Of a stretch of DNA of 64,000 nucleotides, positions 7,369 through 16,736 are shown one piece after another. Source of the DNA: JACMLD01 sp038207265 (GTDB taxonomy: Bacteria > Bacteroidota > Bacteroidia > Chitinophagales > Chitinophagaceae); contig JBBQZZ010000007.1 of NCBI GenBank assembly GCA_038207265.1, forward strand, positions 62,001 through 126,000, written 5' to 3'. The position numbers and the translations under genes were made by a program. How positions within the stretch are numbered: the stretch's first letter is position 1; every line of letters begins with the position of its first letter. The notes under the pieces were generated by a model, which made no database searches, was not told the origin of the DNA, and saw only the letters and a list, made by a program, of their open reading frames with translations.

Positions 7369-8421
7369 TTATTTTTTCCCGGTCAACCTTTTGATTGTAT
7401 TGATTTCATCCTGGCTATAGGCAGTTCCATCTTTTCTGAAAATATCGTGAAACCAGATTTTTGGTTCACTACCATCCGGAAGAGGTTTGCTCCACTGATA
7501 GATGGTATTGCTTTTGCCCGCAACAAAACCCCAGTTGATGGCGCCCACATGATATTTCTTGAATATTGGCAAATGGGTTTGAAATGTACTGTTGCGTGTC
7601 CTGGCCATGTATTCTGAACATATAACGGGCCTGCCCAACTGCAATTTTTCCTTCAATTCTTTTTCCAGGTTTTCAGCATCATTGTAATTGTGTATGGTGA
7701 TTACATCTGAGCTGGCCAACTGGAAATCATTCAAGGTTTTATTGTCATACCATGTTGCGCTGGTAAGCGGCTGTGAAGGTCTCACGGTCCATGCCCATTC
7801 AAACAACTTCTTAAGTAATGGTAATGATGAAAGATTATAATTGCTATTGCCGGGTTCATTGTACAGATCCCACATTAAGATTCGTTTATCATCTTTAAAA
7901 CTTTTCAAAATATCTATTACATACAATTGCAGGTAACCCCACTGCGTACTATCGTTGTGTACGCTTTCACCCGGACTTCTTACCCAACCACTGTTGTGTA
8001 TGCCTGGTTTTGGATCTGGCTGTTTGCCAATAGCAGGATCGGGATTCCAGCAATCATCCAAAATAGTAAACAATATTTTTATTTTATGGCTGCCAGCAAT
8101 GGTTAAAAATTTATTCATGCGATTTTTAAAACCCGTCGGATCTGCTTTCCATGCCAGGTCGTGCAAATACACACGCATAACATTCATGCCTATATTTTGC
8201 GCCCATGTCAATTCTTTATCGATGGTAGCTGTATCAAATGTTTCTGCCTGCCACATTTCCAGCTGGTTGATGGCAGTACTCGGCAGGAAATTACTTCCCA
8301 CCAGCCATTCCTGTTGCTTATACCAATTGTTGGCTGTTTTGGCCGACCATCTGTTTGTTTGTTGAGCAACAGCACCGGACTGCAAAAAATAACATACAAA
8401 AACGATCAGTAATTTTTTCAT
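7369..8421 (-). CDS. Secreted TIM-barrel glycoside hydrolase, GH5-like
   Basis: The 350-residue protein has a signal peptide (MKKLLIVFVCYFLQSGAVAQ) and a clan-A beta/alpha-barrel fold. GMNVMRVYLHDLAW (78-91), the probable acid/base Glu189 in DLYNEPGN, IHNY (243-246) and the probable nucleophile Glu270 in ICSEYMAR mark the active site. Many Bacteroidota homologues carry labels such as cellulase-family hydrolase or 1,4-beta-xylanase; the exact substrate is uncertain. It sits one base after the glutaminase-like gene and is probably exported to the periplasm or outside. Context suggests plant polysaccharide side-chain degradation. Confidence 0.82.
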   Translation of the reverse strand: MKKLLIVFVCYFLQSGAVAQQTNRWSAKTANNWYKQQEWLVGSNFLPSTAINQLEMWQAETFDTATIDKELTWAQNIGMNVMRVYLHDLAWKADPTGFKNRMNKFLTIAGSHKIKILFTILDDCWNPDPAIGKQPDPKPGIHNSGWVRSPGESVHNDSTQWGYLQLYVIDILKSFKDDKRILMWDLYNEPGNSNYNLSSLPLLKKLFEWAWTVRPSQPLTSATWYDNKTLNDFQLASSDVITIHNYNDAENLEKELKEKLQLGRPVICSEYMARTRNSTFQTHLPIFKKYHVGAINWGFVAGKSNTIYQWSKPLPDGSEPKIWFHDIFRKDGTAYSQDEINTIKRLTGKK

Positions 8422-8422
8422 C

Positions 8423-10915
8423 TTAATTATTTTTCCATTTGTTTTCCAACAACTTTATGAAATAACCACCCACTACACTCCTTGCCTGGAAACCAACCTG
8501 CCTGCCATTTTTTGTTTCGTGCCAATCGCTCAATGGTACCCGGGTGGGTGTTTGTGTTGCAAACTTGTATATCGGTTTTATCAAAGCTTCAAAATCATTT
8601 GGATCATTTGCTAATGTGGCGGTCCAGATTATCCAATCACTTTTCGTATAAGATTTTCTACTATCCAGTGGTAAACCAAATTCATTTTGCTTACTGAGAT
8701 AGTATTTTATTTCCTTATCGTATACTTCTTTCGGAAATAAATTTAGTTTGAGAAGTTTGTCCCACACCAGGTTATATTTCTGACTCCAGGTCTGGCCTTT
8801 CTTGTCAAACGTAAGCGCATAGTGATCACCGTCATCCGCCATCTGCATCCATTTACCCGCGTCTTCTTTGGCAATGGAGCTGTATTTTTCTGCTTCAGCT
8901 TGTTTCCCTGAATTTTTTGCCATTTGTGCATAGGCTGCAATACCTACTATTGCCTTCATGGAAAGATTTGCATTTCTTGCCAGGTGACCTGCAAAATCAT
9001 CGGTACACAATTGATTGGCGGGGTCAAATCCATCCTTCACAAGAAATTCTACCCAGCCACTTAAAGTTTCCCAGTGTTTTAAAGCATAATCTGGTTTGTT
9101 TTCAGCCCGGCAAATGGCGGCAGTCAGGATAATCATATTACCCGCTTCTTCTACCGGCATATCTTCCGGGTAGGTCTGACCGTTAGCAATTGGATAGGTT
9201 CCGAGATCATGTGCCGGAAATGGTTTGGTCCATTTACCACTTTCACTGAAATAGAAAATACCATTGAGCATTCCTTTTAACAAGTCAGGATTATAGGCAA
9301 GAAACAATGGAGCTGAAGGATAAGTAACATCCACGGTATTGATGGAGCCATTACTGAAATTTTCCTTTGATAAAAAAAGTATATCACCCTGCGGACTTTT
9401 TGCTAGTTTGTGTGCGGCTATGGCTTGCCGATAGGCCATTACACAAAGTTTGGCGTATTCTTCACCGCCCGCCTTCAAAGCATCTGCATACAGGTTGCGG
9501 TCAAATCCATCGCATTTTTCTTTGACTGTACTATAATCAGCGGATGCTTGTCTAAGTACTTGTTCAATTGGCATGTTTTTCATTTTCCACCATGCTTCAA
9601 GGTTTTCGTTAAAATATTGCAACGAATAAACATCATCGTATGCAAATAATACATTTCCTTTCACTGTTTTACCGGGGCCCGCCAGTCCTGCCGCAAATTT
9701 TATCCCGGCAGTAGTCTCCGTTAGATGCTGATCGCTATTTTTAATTTGTACATCTTTTGCAGTCATACCCGGTCCCATTGTATACCTTGTAAAACCAGCC
9801 TGGGCATTGCTATTTAACATCATATAAAAATAACCCCAGTCTATCCTTATATCATCGCCTTTGGATGTAAGTACAGGTTGTTCAACAGTACCCATTTTTA
9901 TAAGCTGGGTTCCGTCTGAAAAACTTTGATAACCTGCCTTTGTTTGCTGATTGCTTTTATTTCTGGCAAAATCAAGACTTGCATCAAAATACACATCCAC
10001 TTCATGTCCGCGGTTGTCGGTAGATGTTATATTGAAGGTAAGGTAGGAAACCGGCCTGGATACCATTTCCAAATCCTGTATCAGCAACGGCGATAAAAAA
10101 TTCAGTTCCAGTTTAACAGTGCCGCATAGAAAAACATATTTTGTTTGCGTAGCTGTCATTTCAACCGATTGCTGCACTGCTTTCTGAATATTTTTAGCAG
10201 GTTTTTGTTTGCCCAATCCAGCATCCAGCCAGGCATCTCCTCTGGGATTTACACAATGAAGTGCCATCAAATTCTTTCCTTTTTTTAATTTCTTTTTTAC
10301 GGCATCCTGAATAGCGTAATCTTTGACTGCCGACAAATGACAGTCGCTGCAATTGTATACTAATTCACCGTTGAGGTAAACTTCCACATCATCATCGTGT
10401 CTGAGCTGCAATATTAATTTATCAACCTGCAATTCCTTCCATTGTTTTTCATCGAGGTAAAATTCTTTGCGCATCCAGATGCTTTTTGTTTTCCATGCTG
10501 TAACTGCGTCATTGTTCCAACCCAATCCGAACGGTGTTTTTCCATTGGCCCAGTTATCATCTTTGAAATTTTGTTGCATCCATCCAATGCCCGGATCAGT
10601 TTCAGTATACTTACAGGTGTAAGATTTTTCTTCACCGGGTAAGAGTAATGATTCAACCGGTAATTCAGGCAGACCCATGAAGTCATATACGCTGCCGTCT
10701 ACGGTAATTAACCCAAGTAATGATTGTTCTTTGCCGGTCCAGTGTTTTGTGATGCTTTCATTTAGTTTATCCGTGAAGGACCACAAACTAAAATACGGGT
10801 CATGGGTGAATAAAGGATAAGCGGGCGCTTTGATTACCTGGCCGAATGCAACTAATAATGAAAAATTAAAAATTAAAAAAGCTACAACTATTTTTGGTTT
10901 TCTCATTATCATCAT
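8423..10915 (-). CDS. Secreted glutaminase A-like protein (DUF4965/DUF5127/DUF1793 type)
   Basis: The 830-residue exported protein has an N-terminal signal sequence ending near FGQ. Possible starts are Met1, Met2 or Met4 (10915, 10912, 10906). The body matches the multi-domain family often annotated as glutaminase A: an N-terminal YPLFTHDPYFSLWSF segment, a beta-sandwich region, then an all-alpha toroid with ENFSNGSINTVDVTYPSAPL, HDLGTYPIANG and MPVEEAGNMIIL. Residues about 105-235 look like an inserted jelly-roll domain (DDNWANGKTPFGLGW, LRHDDDVEVYLNGELVYN). The toroid resembles glycosidases, and in this polysaccharide locus a carbohydrate role is as likely as glutamine hydrolysis. The true substrate is unknown. 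Confidence 0.8.
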   Translation of the reverse strand: MMIMRKPKIVVAFLIFNFSLLVAFGQVIKAPAYPLFTHDPYFSLWSFTDKLNESITKHWTGKEQSLLGLITVDGSVYDFMGLPELPVESLLLPGEEKSYTCKYTETDPGIGWMQQNFKDDNWANGKTPFGLGWNNDAVTAWKTKSIWMRKEFYLDEKQWKELQVDKLILQLRHDDDVEVYLNGELVYNCSDCHLSAVKDYAIQDAVKKKLKKGKNLMALHCVNPRGDAWLDAGLGKQKPAKNIQKAVQQSVEMTATQTKYVFLCGTVKLELNFLSPLLIQDLEMVSRPVSYLTFNITSTDNRGHEVDVYFDASLDFARNKSNQQTKAGYQSFSDGTQLIKMGTVEQPVLTSKGDDIRIDWGYFYMMLNSNAQAGFTRYTMGPGMTAKDVQIKNSDQHLTETTAGIKFAAGLAGPGKTVKGNVLFAYDDVYSLQYFNENLEAWWKMKNMPIEQVLRQASADYSTVKEKCDGFDRNLYADALKAGGEEYAKLCVMAYRQAIAAHKLAKSPQGDILFLSKENFSNGSINTVDVTYPSAPLFLAYNPDLLKGMLNGIFYFSESGKWTKPFPAHDLGTYPIANGQTYPEDMPVEEAGNMIILTAAICRAENKPDYALKHWETLSGWVEFLVKDGFDPANQLCTDDFAGHLARNANLSMKAIVGIAAYAQMAKNSGKQAEAEKYSSIAKEDAGKWMQMADDGDHYALTFDKKGQTWSQKYNLVWDKLLKLNLFPKEVYDKEIKYYLSKQNEFGLPLDSRKSYTKSDWIIWTATLANDPNDFEALIKPIYKFATQTPTRVPLSDWHETKNGRQVGFQARSVVGGYFIKLLENKWKNN

Positions 10916-10980
10916 AAAAAATTAAATTTCATAACAATACATCTGCACTACATTTTAAAAAAGGAATTTCATTTTAATGC

Positions 10981-11029
10981 TCAATTCCATTCAACCATTC
11001 AACTAATCAACCAATCAATAATTCAATTT
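10981..11029. repeat. Word-repeat spacer overlapping the end of the GH127 gene
   Basis: On the minus strand this segment reads as degenerate repeats of about 8 bases (TTGATTGG, TTGATTAG, TTGAATGG, TTGAATGG). It begins inside the last codons of the GH127 gene (stop at 11015-11017) and so supplies its final Asn-Tyr-stop. It belongs to the spacer class described in the findings, but only a single arm is visible. Confidence 0.55.
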
Positions 11030-12988
11030 GACATCTTTGATCTTTGTTGGTAACCAAACCTGCATCTGGTTGCTGCCACGGTTACACCAGGTATAATAAG
11101 GGATGGCAGTAACGGTTTTTTTGCTTGTAGATAAAGTAAATCCATCTGCTGCCACATCAACAACGGGCACATCCGCCTTAATAGTAACCACAGGCTCAGA
11201 TAATATGTCTTCCTTTCCTGTGGTAAGTGCAGTATTATCAGGTAATATAATGTTCCATGCCTTTCCATTGTTATCAGCGCCTTCAACACAATAGATCAAC
11301 GGACCTCTTTGTAATGCTACCCTGTCTGCATCTTGTTTTAACTCACTTCGACTGGTGACTCTTTCTACCGGCATTTCATATTCAAATTCAATAACATCAG
11401 CTTTGTTCCAAACCCTGTCAATCGTTGCATAACCTGACTGGTCATCAGTATACATTTCTTTTTTACCATTGATAGTATAACTAACCGAAGATGAACCTGC
11501 ATTCATTTTATACAAATCACCTGGTGCCGCTTTCTTATTTACCCAACCAGGTATCCTGATATGCATCGCAAACTTTGCTTTCTTTACCGGATCCACTTTT
11601 ATTTTCACTTTGCCATCCCATGGATAATTGGTTTCCATAGTGATTGTCACATTGTTTTTACCCAATGGTATGTTGGTATTACTTCCCACAAATAAATTTA
11701 CCCAGATAGCGTCGTTTGATTTTGCGTAGATGTAATTTCCCAGGGAAGCGACCAATCTCGCAATGTTTGCCGGGCAACAAGCTGTACCGAACCATTCCCT
11801 TCGGGCATTTTTACCGGTTGATGCAAGCGGATTTCCGTAAAAGAAATGATCGCCACTCAACGAAAGTCCATCCAATGCACCATTGTACAGACTTTTTTCC
11901 AGCACGTCAATATATTCGGATTGACCGGTTAATGCATTCATACGTTGATTCCAGAAAACCATCCCAACCGATGCACAGGTTTCACAATAAGCCTGTTCAT
12001 TGGGAAGATCATAGTCTGTTGTGAATCCTTCATTGCTGCCCGCCGAACCAATGCCACCGGTGATATACATATTTCGATAAACCACATCTTCCCAAACAGT
12101 GCGCATTGCTTTTACATAAGCTTCATCACCCGTGAGTGCAGCAACATCTGCTGCGCCTGTATACATATACATCGCTCTTACTGCGTGCCCGGTAATTTCC
12201 TTCTGATCTTTTACCGGTACTACATCCTGTGCGTAGGCAGTGTCTTTCCAATCAGTCCAGGTATAACCCTTTGCCAGTTTATGTCCGCGTTCTTCCAGTA
12301 ACCAATGAGCCAGCTTCAAATATTTTTCGTTTTTTGTTGTCTTGTACAACTTAACCAATGCAAGTTCCAGTTCCTGGTGACCTGTAACCCAATCCCTTTT
12401 GCCTGGTCCGAATACACTATCAAAATAATCCGCCCATTTTATTACTACATCCAAAAATTTTCTCTTCCCCGTAGCATCATAATAGGCTACTGCGGCCTCA
12501 ATCATATGACCGGCATTGTAATCTTCATGCATGCTCATATCTGTCCATCGCTGATCCAATCCTTTTAACGTATACCATGTATTCAAATATCCATCGGGCA
12601 ATTGTGCCGCTTTTATTTTATCAATCCATTCGTCACATTTTTTTTCCATGTCGGAGTTGGGATGTGTCTTCAATGAATACGACATTGCTTCAAGGGCTTT
12701 GAATACATCGCTGTCATCGTAAAATATTCCTTCATGTGCTTCTCCTTTGGCCCGGGCAACCTTTTCAAAATTCCGGATGCGCGGAGTTGCAATTTCAGTT
12801 TGATAGATACAGGCAGCAAGCGTCTTCGTGGCCACTTTATCAATCTTCGGTTTCCAGAAGTTATCAGTTATATTAACTTGCGAAAAATTGACTGGTTCAA
12901 ATTTCAACAGTGAATTTTGCGCCAATGATGAATCGCTTGTCAGCAACCCTGCTGCTCCAATAATTGCAAATGCTACCTGCTTGTTCAT
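11015..12988 (-). CDS. Secreted GH127 beta-L-arabinofuranosidase (first copy)
   Basis: Releases beta-linked L-arabinofuranose from oligosaccharides or glycoproteins. The 657-residue protein has a signal peptide ending near SSLAQ and the GH127 zinc/cysteine active site: Glu320 in GSNEGF as likely acid/base, Glu336 and Cys338 in CETC, and Cys404-Cys405 in ACCPANIAR. In the characterised enzyme HypBA1 the equivalents are Glu322, Glu338, Cys340 and Cys417-Cys418, one of which is the nucleophile. All are conserved here, so the enzyme should be active. It lies 10 bases after the GH51 gene in the same direction. A second paralogue is at 20121. Confidence 0.93.
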   Translation of the reverse strand: MNKQVAFAIIGAAGLLTSDSSLAQNSLLKFEPVNFSQVNITDNFWKPKIDKVATKTLAACIYQTEIATPRIRNFEKVARAKGEAHEGIFYDDSDVFKALEAMSYSLKTHPNSDMEKKCDEWIDKIKAAQLPDGYLNTWYTLKGLDQRWTDMSMHEDYNAGHMIEAAVAYYDATGKRKFLDVVIKWADYFDSVFGPGKRDWVTGHQELELALVKLYKTTKNEKYLKLAHWLLEERGHKLAKGYTWTDWKDTAYAQDVVPVKDQKEITGHAVRAMYMYTGAADVAALTGDEAYVKAMRTVWEDVVYRNMYITGGIGSAGSNEGFTTDYDLPNEQAYCETCASVGMVFWNQRMNALTGQSEYIDVLEKSLYNGALDGLSLSGDHFFYGNPLASTGKNARREWFGTACCPANIARLVASLGNYIYAKSNDAIWVNLFVGSNTNIPLGKNNVTITMETNYPWDGKVKIKVDPVKKAKFAMHIRIPGWVNKKAAPGDLYKMNAGSSSVSYTINGKKEMYTDDQSGYATIDRVWNKADVIEFEYEMPVERVTSRSELKQDADRVALQRGPLIYCVEGADNNGKAWNIILPDNTALTTGKEDILSEPVVTIKADVPVVDVAADGFTLSTSKKTVTAIPYYTWCNRGSNQMQVWLPTKIKDVKLNY

Positions 12989-12998
12989 AGTGTAAGTA

Positions 12999-14552
12999 TT
13001 ATAGTGTTAACTTGATTTTTATCTGGGTAAATGAATGTGCGGGAAATTTATAGGTAAACCCTTCGCCGTTGATGTTGAGTGTCTTCTCGGCTGTTTTCAC
13101 TTTTTGTTCATTCACAGAATTTTCGTCTTTTAAGTCTGCACTGTTTATTTCAAGAACAGTAGCTTTTGAAGCCAGTTTTCCATGCTGGTTTTCCAGGGAA
13201 GTTTCAATGGACTGGTCCTGGTGACGATTGACAACATTAATGATAAGTTCACTTGTCTTATCATTGTAAACCGAGGAAACATCCAGGTAAGGAATTTTTT
13301 TATAATCGCCTGCATCGTATACCGGGCAATCAACGTAAGTGTCCAGTGATTGACCCATACAGTTAGTTGAGAACAATTGAAGCGGATAATAGATAGTTTG
13401 CATCCATAGTTTATCATTGGTTATCATCATAGGGGCGATAACATTTACCAGTTGCGCCATATTGGCCATTTTTACGGTATTGGCGTGCCGTAAAAAAGTG
13501 TTGAGGTACATTGCCACAACCAGCACATCCTGCATATTATAATGCTCCTCCAGTTTTTGTTCGTTGTAAGCACGATACCATACATTGTATTCATCAAATG
13601 CAATATAAATAGGTTTTTGAACGCGATATTTTGTACGCACTTCATTGATCAACCCTTCTGTTATCTTAATAATGTTTTCAACCCTTGTGGTGGCGGCCAT
13701 GAACTTGTAATGATCCTTATCATGATTAGCGGAATAATGATGCAGCGAGATATAATCAGCCTGGTCTCTTAATGCTGTCAGCACGGTTCTGTTCCAGTCG
13801 ATCCATTTATCATTATAATTACTTGAACCGGATACTACCAGTTTTATACTATCGTCGCTCCACTTCATTAATTTGGCTGCTTCCAATGCAAACTTGCTGT
13901 AATCTTCTGCATTCTTGTGTCCCATCTGCCACTCACCATCAATTTCATTACCCAGTCCCCAGTATTTAATTTTATAAGGTTGGGGATGTCCGTTCTTTGC
14001 CCGCAGATCAGAAAAATACAATCCTGTTTTTGAATTGCAATATTCCACCCAGTTCCTGGCTTCATCCAAACTGCCGGTGCCCAGATTTACACATACATAG
14101 GGTTCCACTGAAGCGGCTTTTGCAAATTTCATAAATTCATCAATTCCCACTTCATTGCTTTCTATATCGCCCCAGGCAAGATCTTTTCTTTTTGGGCGAT
14201 TTTCCTTGGGCCCTATCCCATCCATCCAATGATAACCAGATGCAAAATTGCCCCCGGGCCAGCGCACAATACTTACTCCCATTTTTGAGGAAGCATCTAT
14301 CACATCCTTGCGAAAGCCATCTGCATTGGCCTGAGGCGATTTAGGATCATAAATTCCTCCATAGATACATCTGCCCAGGTGTTCCGTAAAATTGCCATAA
14401 AGATTTTTATCAATCTCACCTATCTTCCTTTCACTATCAATTTTGATTTTTGCTTTAAGATTTTGCGCAAAATTGATCATCGGTAATAAAAGAAAAAGGC
14501 AAGAAGAAGTTATTTTAATCAAACCGGGGATTTGTTTTTCAGCTAATAACAT
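12999..14552 (-). CDS. Secreted GH51 alpha-L-arabinofuranosidase
   Basis: Cleaves alpha-L-arabinofuranosyl side chains from arabinan or arabinoxylan. The 517-residue protein has a signal peptide ending at NFAQ (about residue 30), which is unlike the many cytoplasmic GH51 enzymes. The barrel shows EHLGRCIYGGIYD (57-69), RWPGGNFASGYHW, acid/base Glu203 in GLGNEIDGEW and nucleophile Glu321 in IAFDEYNVWY. The C-terminal beta-sandwich ends with SFTQIKIKL. Its upstream gap carries an AraR-like motif at 14615-14637, about 65 bases before the start, which implies control by arabinose. It heads a run toward GH127, the glutaminase-like gene and GH5-like gene. Confidence 0.95.
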   Translation of the reverse strand: MLLAEKQIPGLIKITSSCLFLLLPMINFAQNLKAKIKIDSERKIGEIDKNLYGNFTEHLGRCIYGGIYDPKSPQANADGFRKDVIDASSKMGVSIVRWPGGNFASGYHWMDGIGPKENRPKRKDLAWGDIESNEVGIDEFMKFAKAASVEPYVCVNLGTGSLDEARNWVEYCNSKTGLYFSDLRAKNGHPQPYKIKYWGLGNEIDGEWQMGHKNAEDYSKFALEAAKLMKWSDDSIKLVVSGSSNYNDKWIDWNRTVLTALRDQADYISLHHYSANHDKDHYKFMAATTRVENIIKITEGLINEVRTKYRVQKPIYIAFDEYNVWYRAYNEQKLEEHYNMQDVLVVAMYLNTFLRHANTVKMANMAQLVNVIAPMMITNDKLWMQTIYYPLQLFSTNCMGQSLDTYVDCPVYDAGDYKKIPYLDVSSVYNDKTSELIINVVNRHQDQSIETSLENQHGKLASKATVLEINSADLKDENSVNEQKVKTAEKTLNINGEGFTYKFPAHSFTQIKIKLTL

Positions 14553-14614
14553 TGCTGTAATTTTTTTGGATGAATAATTCTTTAGCAGCTGTATAATCGT
14601 TATTGAGTCTCAAA

Positions 14615-14637
14615 AAATAAGTGTAATATAAACGCTT
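14615..14637 (-). promoter_or_regulatory. Putative AraR operator upstream of the GH51 gene
   Basis: AAATAAGTGT, then AATATA, then AACGCTT on the plus strand. It is one of three 23-base sites in the window sharing AAATAAGTGT followed by a mainly AT spacer and a degenerate inverted half. It ends 63 bases before the GH51 start codon. Assignment to the Nudix-type AraR at 15940 is by conserved position and sequence, not by a known published matrix. Confidence 0.55.
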
Positions 14638-14937
14638 CTATTCTTCAAAAAAAAAATGTTTTTGCATATGGATGGCGGATATACTCAATGAAAAAAATCA
14701 ATAAGTGGATGCAAACAGGTTTATTGCCAAAAGACTGTCTAAAAGGCAGCAAACATTCCAGCTATAATAAAAGATGCACCGGCAGAAGGGAGAAATACTT
14801 TAAAAATTGACCCAGTAATTTTAGGCAATGTTTATTGATATCTGCTATTGGTTTGTGAAGACGGATGAATGACAGATATTATTTGCCAGCAGTATAATTC
14901 TGCAATGCAATGAAAACTTGCTATCAGTTGCTTTCTT
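14638..14937. other. Gap between the myo-inositol oxygenase and GH51 genes
   Basis: About 300 bases upstream of the AraR-like site, ending at the stop of the myo-inositol oxygenase gene. No open frame with coding character and no clear hairpin terminator were found. The promoter of the GH51-GH127 run should lie in the part nearest 14600. Confidence 0.5.
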
Positions 14938-15828
14938 TTAAAATTTTAAAGTAGCGGGTAAATATTTTGCCACGAGGTCTTCATAATAAGACTTCAGCTT
15001 TGTCCAATCCGGTGGTGTTGGATTTTTTGAGTATAGATCATATGGGTTAAAAAGCTTTACCCATTTTAGCATTTCCCTGTCGTAATCATCTAAAAGATAA
15101 TCATAAGAACCTTCACGGTGCCACGCATAAAAAGAATGATAACGCAACATGTACAAACCAGACGCAGGTATATAATCTTTCATCATCTGGTATACATATT
15201 CATCATGGCCCCAGGACATATCAATATTTCTCAGGCCGCAATGCTTAGCATAAACACCAAGTGTTGTGTTGAATTCAGTATTATTATAATCGGGGTTATT
15301 CTTAAAGAATTCAGGATAGACAATTTTATCTGAATAGGCGCAGCCAACCGGAAAAGTGTCGCCTACTACGGCCCACTGCGGTTCTCCAAACAAACAAAGT
15401 ACCTTACCCATGTCATGCATCAGTCCGGTTAACACCATCCAATCTGGATGACCATCTGCCCGAATGGCTTCTGATGTTTGTAACAAATGCTGAAACTGAT
15501 CGAGGTCTGTATCGGGATCTGAGTCATCCACCAATTGATTTAGAAAATTAAACGCATCCCAGACCGGCATTTCTTTTCTGTTGAATGTTAAAAACTCTTT
15601 TCTTTTCTGTTGCACAAATTCGTAAGTCTGATAAGTATGGTTGAGACGATAGAATTCCTTCACCGTATCACGGGCCGGTGCTTCATAGTTCCTGTATTCT
15701 TCCGCGGATCTTTCCTTTGCGATGGTATCCGGTTCAGGATAGCGCAATAATACATCGTCCTCCCACTGGTCAAGACTTGATAAGGGGTTGGTCTCTTTTG
15801 CGTTGAATGTATTTTGTGAAGAATCCAT
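14938..15828 (-). CDS. Myo-inositol oxygenase
   Basis: Cleaves myo-inositol with O2 at a di-iron centre to give D-glucuronate. The 296-residue protein is collinear with eukaryotic MIOX. The six iron ligands of the mouse enzyme (His98, His123, Asp124, His194, His220, Asp253) align by spacing with His114, His138, Asp139 (LMHDMGK), His208 (SWGHDE), His231 (LRYHSF) and Asp264 (NPYDLYS). The substrate-side segments FGEPQWAVVGDTFPVGC and KHCGLRNIDMSWG are also present. It lies 111 bases downstream of araR. MIOX is uncommon in bacteria; its product would feed UxaC, encoded about 36 kb away in this window. Confidence 0.93.
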   Translation of the reverse strand: MDSSQNTFNAKETNPLSSLDQWEDDVLLRYPEPDTIAKERSAEEYRNYEAPARDTVKEFYRLNHTYQTYEFVQQKRKEFLTFNRKEMPVWDAFNFLNQLVDDSDPDTDLDQFQHLLQTSEAIRADGHPDWMVLTGLMHDMGKVLCLFGEPQWAVVGDTFPVGCAYSDKIVYPEFFKNNPDYNNTEFNTTLGVYAKHCGLRNIDMSWGHDEYVYQMMKDYIPASGLYMLRYHSFYAWHREGSYDYLLDDYDREMLKWVKLFNPYDLYSKNPTPPDWTKLKSYYEDLVAKYLPATLKF

Positions 15829-15939
15829 ATGTCAGGCAATTTGCTGGTTAAAAGAATAACTCAAATCCTAAATTACATTTTTCCGGCGAAATTTTCCAGT
15901 TTAAATTTCAATTAATGTAACAGGTTTCAACCCAAGATG

Positions 15940-16629
15940 TCAAAGAAAGTGAACGCCTTCGCTTTCCAGTTTTTTATATTTCGCTTTATCAAATGTAAAA
16001 TAGAATGCTCCTTTTTTTGAAGAGGCTTTTTCTTTTTCCTTTAATTTGTTGATAATACCAAGCGATAAAATCTTCCTGGTAAAATTCCGCTTATCGAGTG
16101 GCGTTTCATATACGGCTTCATACAAACATTGTAATTGTGGCAACGTGAATTTATCTGGTAACAATGCAAAACCGATCGGGTGATTGGCAACTTTTTGTTT
16201 CAATCGCTCCAATGCCAGTTGAACCATTTTTTTGTGATCAAAAATTAAATCCGGAACCATATTCAGTTCAAACCATTGTGCCTGGTGCGTAACCATCAGG
16301 CTTTCTGGGTAGTCATCAATTTTAATCAATGCAAAATAAGCAATGGATATCACCCTGCTGCCGGGATCGCGGGAAACCTCTCCAAAACAAAACAATTGTT
16401 CCATATAAATATCAGAGAGTCCTGTAAGTTCGTTCAATATTCTTGCCGCAGCCTCATCAACAGACTCCTGCTTTTTTACAAACCCACCCATCAGCGACCA
16501 TTTGTCTTTTTGGGGTTCAAAAGCTCTTTTAATAAAAAGTCCTTTGAGGTGTTTACCATCGAATCCAAAAATGATACAATCGATGGCCATTAAAATCCTG
16601 TCGTGATCTTTATATTGAACGATACTCAT
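15940..16629 (-). CDS. araR: Nudix-domain transcriptional regulator, AraR type (NrtR family)
   Basis: The 229-residue protein has a Nudix fold (about 10-150) fused to a C-terminal winged helix (about 155-229), the architecture of NrtR-family regulators. In Bacteroides thetaiotaomicron a protein of this family, AraR, represses arabinose genes and responds to L-arabinose; the flanking araP-like symporter and araA match that arrangement. The Nudix box (48-70, GGFVKKQESVDEAAARILNE) lacks the canonical REUxEE acid pattern (RILNEL here), so it is probably a sensor and not a hydrolase. Candidate operators are the three motif copies at 14615, 24779 and 28488. The effector is inferred, not seen. Confidence 0.85.
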   Translation of the reverse strand: MSIVQYKDHDRILMAIDCIIFGFDGKHLKGLFIKRAFEPQKDKWSLMGGFVKKQESVDEAAARILNELTGLSDIYMEQLFCFGEVSRDPGSRVISIAYFALIKIDDYPESLMVTHQAQWFELNMVPDLIFDHKKMVQLALERLKQKVANHPIGFALLPDKFTLPQLQCLYEAVYETPLDKRNFTRKILSLGIINKLKEKEKASSKKGAFYFTFDKAKYKKLESEGVHFL

Positions 16630-16736
16630 GCCGAAGGGTAATTTGTTGGTTGATGAATTTGTACCGGATTTATAAAAAACCGGAAGACGATGGTTTTGCT
16701 TTACATTGTCTCCCGGCTAATATACTGTCATTTTAA

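Noticed and set aside
16655..16685. CCGG-flanked AT-rich inverted sequence upstream of araR
   Set aside because: The stem is only four to five bases and has no T-run or known operator form.
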